NCBI GenBank assembly: GCA_951799405.1
Contig: OX637339.1
Coordinates: forward strand, 18,786,001-18,850,000
Source: Agapetus fuscipes
Taxonomy: Eukaryota > Arthropoda > Insecta > Trichoptera > Glossosomatidae
Direction: 5' to 3'
Length of the DNA: 64,000 bases
The position numbers and the translations under genes are program-made. The notes below the pieces were generated by a model that had not been told where the DNA came from, made no database searches, and saw nothing but the letters and a program-made list of their open reading frames with translations. Position 1 is the stretch's first letter; every line of letters begins with the position of its first letter. Of the stretch, positions 46,901 to 52,900 are shown piece by piece.

Positions 46901-49900
46901 TCGTGTTTCTGTTTGTAGGTTTTTCATCAACCATTGAAGCAATATACATTTTCTTTTCTTGCCCCGTCATATTCCAATATGCCTCGAAAAATTATTTGCG
47001 TGATTCTTCCGTTCAATTCGAACAGTAGGTACATCAGTTTGCTGCTAATACAGAATCTTGACACGCATAAAGGTCCCATTGTTCTTGCTGGTTTTGGCTC
47101 ATTCTGTTTATATTTAGAATTTTCTTTATTGAAGCCAATGTATTCTTTTTCCTTCATTCTCTTTTGACTGTTCTTTTGTCTTTGCCAGTTCTTTGGATCT
47201 CCTTTACGCTTTCTTTTCTTAGAGTCTTTGGAGTATTTTTCTATGTCTCTTTCAGGGAACCATTCGATATTATCTGGTGACAAAGGCCTCAAATTCGTAA
47301 TATCTGAGAGGAGACGTAAGTTCAATCTGCCATACGAGTATATAATCATAGAAATAAAAAAAAACTACATTACCTGCTTACGATATAATAGTCCTAATAA
47401 GTGCACAAGTAAAAATAATGTACTTACATTACTTATTTCTACACAAAAACAATATTTTTTGCCGGATCACACTCCACTCTATTGTGTTTTCTTCCATGGA
47501 AAGGTAGATACGCGGTATTGTGCGTAACTTCATGCTCGAAAAAGTTACGCGGTATTGTTTTTTTGACAAAACCATGGCTTTCCGTTGGCTAATTTGAATC
47601 GGGTTAGTTGTAAAAGCAGCAAATCAGCGTCTTGAACCTGTGGGCGCGAAATCTCAAAATTGCTACTTTTGCACTTCCGCGGTATTTACAAACTGCTCAT
47701 TCGCGGTATTGCAGTATCAACGACGATATATCTTTGCAGCTTAGATTAGATTAGATTGGATTAGGTTCACATGAGGCATGTGCAAGCGCGAACCTGTACG
47801 TGTCTGGTTGTGAGAATGCATGTAATGTGAACATATCTTTGCAACTTAGATTAGATGAGACTTTCAGCCCTGGTTGGGTCTTGTCTGAATCCAGGATTCT
47901 CCTCCACTGTCGCTTTTTCCATCGCCTTTACTCGCCTTCTTATTTTGGTGCCACTTGTATCGAAGATCGGATATAACATCAGGCTGACTTAAAACTTTCC
48001 AAGCATGGTTTTGCAATGGACTCTGCACAAATTCCACAGACAAGAAAATTGTGATGTTGCGCTGCCTGTTTGCAAAAAAAAGTACAACAATTCTACAATT
48101 AAATTTTTAAAGGTTTGTGTAATAAATATAAATAATAAATTACATTTTTTAATTTGACATTTTTATTTTAAAAAGATATGAATAAATAACTAGTTATTGC
48201 AAAACACTTAATTTTCACAAGTTTTATAAAAAATACTTAAATTATTACTTTGTTTCTTAATAAAAAAATGATTTAGAATAAGAAACTGAAAAAAAAATAC
48301 AGTAAAAAATAAATGGTTTTGTCCATCAATCCCTTTCAAACAAAAAAAAATCCTTTGAAAATGTAATCGACTTTTTGTTAAACACCTATTTCTGGGAAGT
48401 TATGTATTCTTTAGGTAATTATCAATTCATAATTCAACAAAAATATTAAAAAATGAATTACTAATTGATAACGTTAATACCTGTTTCTGGCCAGGCAAAA
48501 TAGGTTTGTGAATTGCTCTTCACAAATCTATTTAAAAATATATAAAAAAGAATTTTCACTGTAAATACACAAAGCTAATTTTTCCGCATTCCATTTTGAG
48601 ACGGTATTATTTGTTCTGCTTGCAGTTGCACACGTACGTGGTGATGGAGCTGCTGAAGGGAGGCGAGCTGCTGTCCCGGGTCCCGCTGGGGGAAGCGGCC
48701 GCCCTCAGGGTCACCCGCCAGCTGCTGGCCGCCCTGCACCATCTGCAGAGAGCCGCCACGCACGTCACTCACAGGGACCTGAAGCCAGAGGTAAAGCATT
48801 ACAACACTTTATGTGGTGATGAAGGGAGGCGAGCTACTGTCCCGGGTCCCGCTGGGGGAAGCTGCTGGCCGCCCTGCACCATCTGCAGAGAGCCGCCACG
48901 CAAGCCAGAGGTAAAGCATTACAACACTATATGTGGTGATGAAGGGAGGCGAGCTGCTGTCCCGGGTCCCGCTGGGGGAAGCTGCTGGCCGCCCTGCACC
49001 ATCTGTAGAGAGCCGCCACGCAAGCCAGAGGTAAAGCATTACAACACTATATGTGGTGATGAAGGGAGGCGAGCTGCTGTCCCGGGTCCCGCTGGGGGAA
49101 GCTGCTGGCCGCCCTGCACCATCTGCAGAGAGCCGCCACGCAAGCCAGAGGTAAAGCATTACAACACTATATGTGGTGATGAAGGGAGGCGAGCTGCTGT
49201 CCCGGGTCCCGCTGGGGGAAGCTGCTGGCCGCCCTGCACCATCTGCAGAGAGCCGCCACGCAAGCCAGAGGTAAAGCATTACAACACTATATGAAGACTA
49301 CAGTGAAGAACAAGGAATGCCAGTTGAAGAACATTTTCAGTAAATCTAAATTATAATTTTGAAAGTCTGTATTTCTCAAGGTTATTGCCTGTCACAAAGA
49401 ACCGGAAATATCGCCGTAAACTGTGATAGTGACTGTTGTTGCATTACAAATTTTGCAGAGCTTTAGATACACACAGATGCCACTAGATAGCATAAGTAGA
49501 TTTTTTTCTTATTTTTGCCGATATTCCTTGTTTTTATTCCCAGTAGTCTTCATATGTGATGATGAAGGGAGGCGAGCGGCTGTCCAGAAGATTATCTCAA
49601 CGACACGTATAGTGCAACTTCTTCCAGTATTATACATGTCGAACCCTGGATTTATTTTTAAAGATAATGAGACTGGCATTATTTTTTTTTTTTTTTTTTT
49701 AAGAAATCCTGTGCGGGAGACTCCCTAGATTCTTAAGACTCTAGGGGTCTATGACACTTGTTGTAGTGCCGCAGAGGTGTACGAGCTTGGTCGTCGCTAC
49801 AAAGCGCCAATACTCAAGCAAGACCCAGTTGCTGTAAGGCTGGATGGACCTTTGGTGACCGGTCATTGGTAAAGGTTTATGAATTTTTCAACCCAGCGAA

Positions 49901-52900
49901 GAGCACATTCGAAATATAAATGGTATATTTTTGTGCTCCGCCGGGATCCGAATCCGCAACCTTCCATTTACGAGTCCGAAGTGTTGCCACTACGGACTAC
50001 GGACCGGTCCAAGATTATGCCAATCACTTCAGTTGAAGTGGGTTTGTCTCAACTCCCGAGGAGGCTGCTTCTCATTTCTGGTGAAAGCTGAGTAAGCCTT
50101 GTTGGTATTTCATTTGAGGTTAGAAATAAATGCCGTAACTGGAAATTATTTCTGACAACCTTGGTGGGAATCAAACCCTAGCTCTCTGCATGCAATGCAA
50201 GCACTCGACCAACTGAACTAACAAACAGACGCATTCCAAAATGAGATTTTAATGATAAGATATAATGCCATTTACATTACTCTCATTCGGTGTTATTCCC
50301 AAACAGCAAAGCTATGGCTCATCCACCCTGTAATGTGAATTTTCCATACTTTAAAAAAATATGATCTGTAGATCTAATCTAAATTTAAATCTAAGCTGCA
50401 AAGATATGTATCATTTGAGATTCATATTAAATGCATTCCCACAAGCAGACACGCATAATTTCGCGCTCACACATGCCGCATGTGGACCTACAATATAAAA
50501 AACCCAATCTCAAATGAACATAAGCCCTGCAACTCTTGCCGACCTTCCCTGAAGCAGGGGTGACATTGGCAAAGTGAACCATTTTTTACAGTATGGGTGG
50601 TCAGCCGCATACCAACCTATCAGTCAAGAAAATGATAAGATATAATTCCATTTACATTACTCTCATTCGGTGTTATTCCCATACAGCAAAGCTATGGCTC
50701 ATCCACCCCCTATATGTGAATTTTCCATACTTTAAAAAAATGATGATCTGTAGATCAACCATGAATTAAATGTGTTGTGGATAGCACTGATTGTGTTGTG
50801 TGTTGATGTTTCAGAACATAATATTTGCAACGCCAGACGCGGACTCGGCCGTGAAGCTGGTGGACTTTGGTTTTGCGCGGCTGCCCCCCGCCCCCACCCC
50901 CTCCCCCGCAGTACCGGGGGGCCCCCGCTCAGGCATGCACACCCCCTGCTTCAGGTGAGCAGCACGGGACATTCTTCCAGCGTTAACGCTAGACCTATTG
51001 ACACCTCGCTCCCCCAGTTCTTGTTTACCGTACACGCCAATCTTGTCAAATATGACTTTTTCATGCAGTTGTCTTATGAATCAAATTCTACACAATCTGA
51101 GCTAAGAAAAACCGTAAAACTCGATAATGTGAGAGTTCTTTTAAGTATTTTTAAAACAAATTTCTTGTTTTCATAAGACACATTGGTCCAGTACACATGC
51201 AAACATTGCTCATGTAAAATTTTCTCAATGGCGTATACGGTAAACAAGAACTAAGGCAGCGACCTGACAATGGTCCACCTCCTCAAACACTACACAATTT
51301 TTTACGTTTACCCCTTCCTTGAGTGTTGTTCCTTGACTAATCGACCGTTTTCTGCTTCTGCGCCTCGTTTTGTCAAGCTGCATTCGCAGCGGATTCTCAG
51401 TAATCCAATGCCCCATTATTTATTTATTTATTTTTCACGCTTTTCGTGATTTAGCAACAACTGCACAAGGAGTGCCACCCGAGGTATGTTATAGCCTCTA
51501 TGTAGGTTATGCCTAGGTAGGTAGAAGGTTATGACTCTGGAGGAAATGAAAGAAGTGTGTAAGGACAGAAAGAAATGGCGGTTAATCTGTGATGTTGGCG
51601 GCTAGGGTTTTTTAAATTAAAATTTGTTTTCTGTTAGTTTTTGATGTCCACACATATGTATTATAATTTAGTGATTTTAAAAATGTGATTTGTCATGTAT
51701 GTTCCTTGACTTATAGGTTGGTATGCGGCTGACCACCCATACTGTGAAAAAATGGTTCACTTTGCCAATGTCACCCCTGTCTCAGGGAAGGACGGCAAGA
51801 GTTGCAGGGCATATGTTCATTTGAGATGGGTTCTTATAATGTAGGTCCACATGCGGCATGTGTTAGCGCGAAATTATAAATGTATGCTTGTGGGAATGCA
51901 TTTAATATAAATCTTAAATGGTATATATCCTTGCAGCTTAGATTAGATTAGATTAGGCAAAACTGGGAAGGCAAAAACTGGTGGTATCTTTATAGGAGCA
52001 CATGATAATAATAATATTAGGATGATTATATTTGGTGAGCGCTGATTTTGTGTGTATCACACCTCAAGGGCCCTCTGCGAGCTTGGTCTTCGCTTTAGAA
52101 AGCGCCAATTCTCAAGCAAGACTCAGTTGCTGTAAGGTTGGATGGACCTTTAGTGGCCGGTCTTTGGTAAAGGTGCATGAATTTTTCACCCAGCGAAGTG
52201 CATATTTGAAAATATAAATGGTATATTTTTTGTGCTCCGCCGGAATTCTAATCCACAATCTTCCATTTATGAGTCAGAATTGTTAACCACAGACTACGGA
52301 CCGGTCATAAGACCTATCTTTAAAAAAATCTTATCTGTGATTAAAGAGGGCCCTTGATGTGTGACACACACTTAACGACGCTCTTTAATTATGTGTATAA
52401 CCACGGCGGCGTTGCTTTATTGGCACATTCAGGTTTTTGTGTGGAGATTTCTTCACAGTCCCCAGTCTCGTGTGTGGCTCTTGATTGATTTTATTGATTT
52501 TGGTTTTCAGTTTGCCTTATGCCGCCCCGGAGGTGCTTGCGGTGGCGCAAGGTGCAGCATCAGGCTACAACCAGAGCTGCGACATGTGGAGCCTTGGGGC
52601 GACGCTGAAGTGCATGCTCGCCGGCAACACTGCTCCCAACCAGACCAACACCGACAACTCTCTGGAAGGTAACTGACATGATTCCATCCTTCTCTCTGGT
52701 GCCACATCATCATCAAAGGCCTTGGCTGAATCAGGATTCTCCTCCACTCTCTCCTGTCCGTCGCCTTTGCTCTCCAGCCTCGTAGGTCTGCCTTGGATAC
52801 ATCTGCATTGACACCGTTCATCCATCGCATGTAGCGAGTTTAACCTATTTATTTTCTCCTGTCATGTCATCATGACAACGTTCCCAATTACTCCCAACTC

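Larger units (their letters stand above)
44081..48625 (+). other. Intron 6 contents
   Basis: 4.5 kb holding a 5S-headed SINE-B, MITE-D (44605-44762), Rep-C and RTE ends, a 2.4-kb DNA transposon, a LINE scrap (47880-47980, reversed) and 47980-48590 of AT-rich sequence with a SINE-H tail scrap (48475-48535). Confidence 0.8.
49293..50814 (+). other. Intron 7 beyond the pseudo-exon array
   Basis: 49300-49545 and 49590-49690 no feature; SINE-B reversed 49700-50010 with the CTGTGCGGGAGACTCCC tail; SINE-A reversed 50015-50225 without its 3' end; then a direct repeat with Rep-C between (50251-50756). Confidence 0.78.

Noticed and set aside
48809..49279. 156-codon minus-strand frame with 40-residue repeats
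   Set aside because: It is the antisense shadow of the exon-7-derived 120-bp array; open only because the unit is a multiple of three.
48791..49292. CRISPR-like array
   Set aside because: Units are contiguous without spacers and derive from a eukaryotic exon; the genome is nuclear animal DNA.
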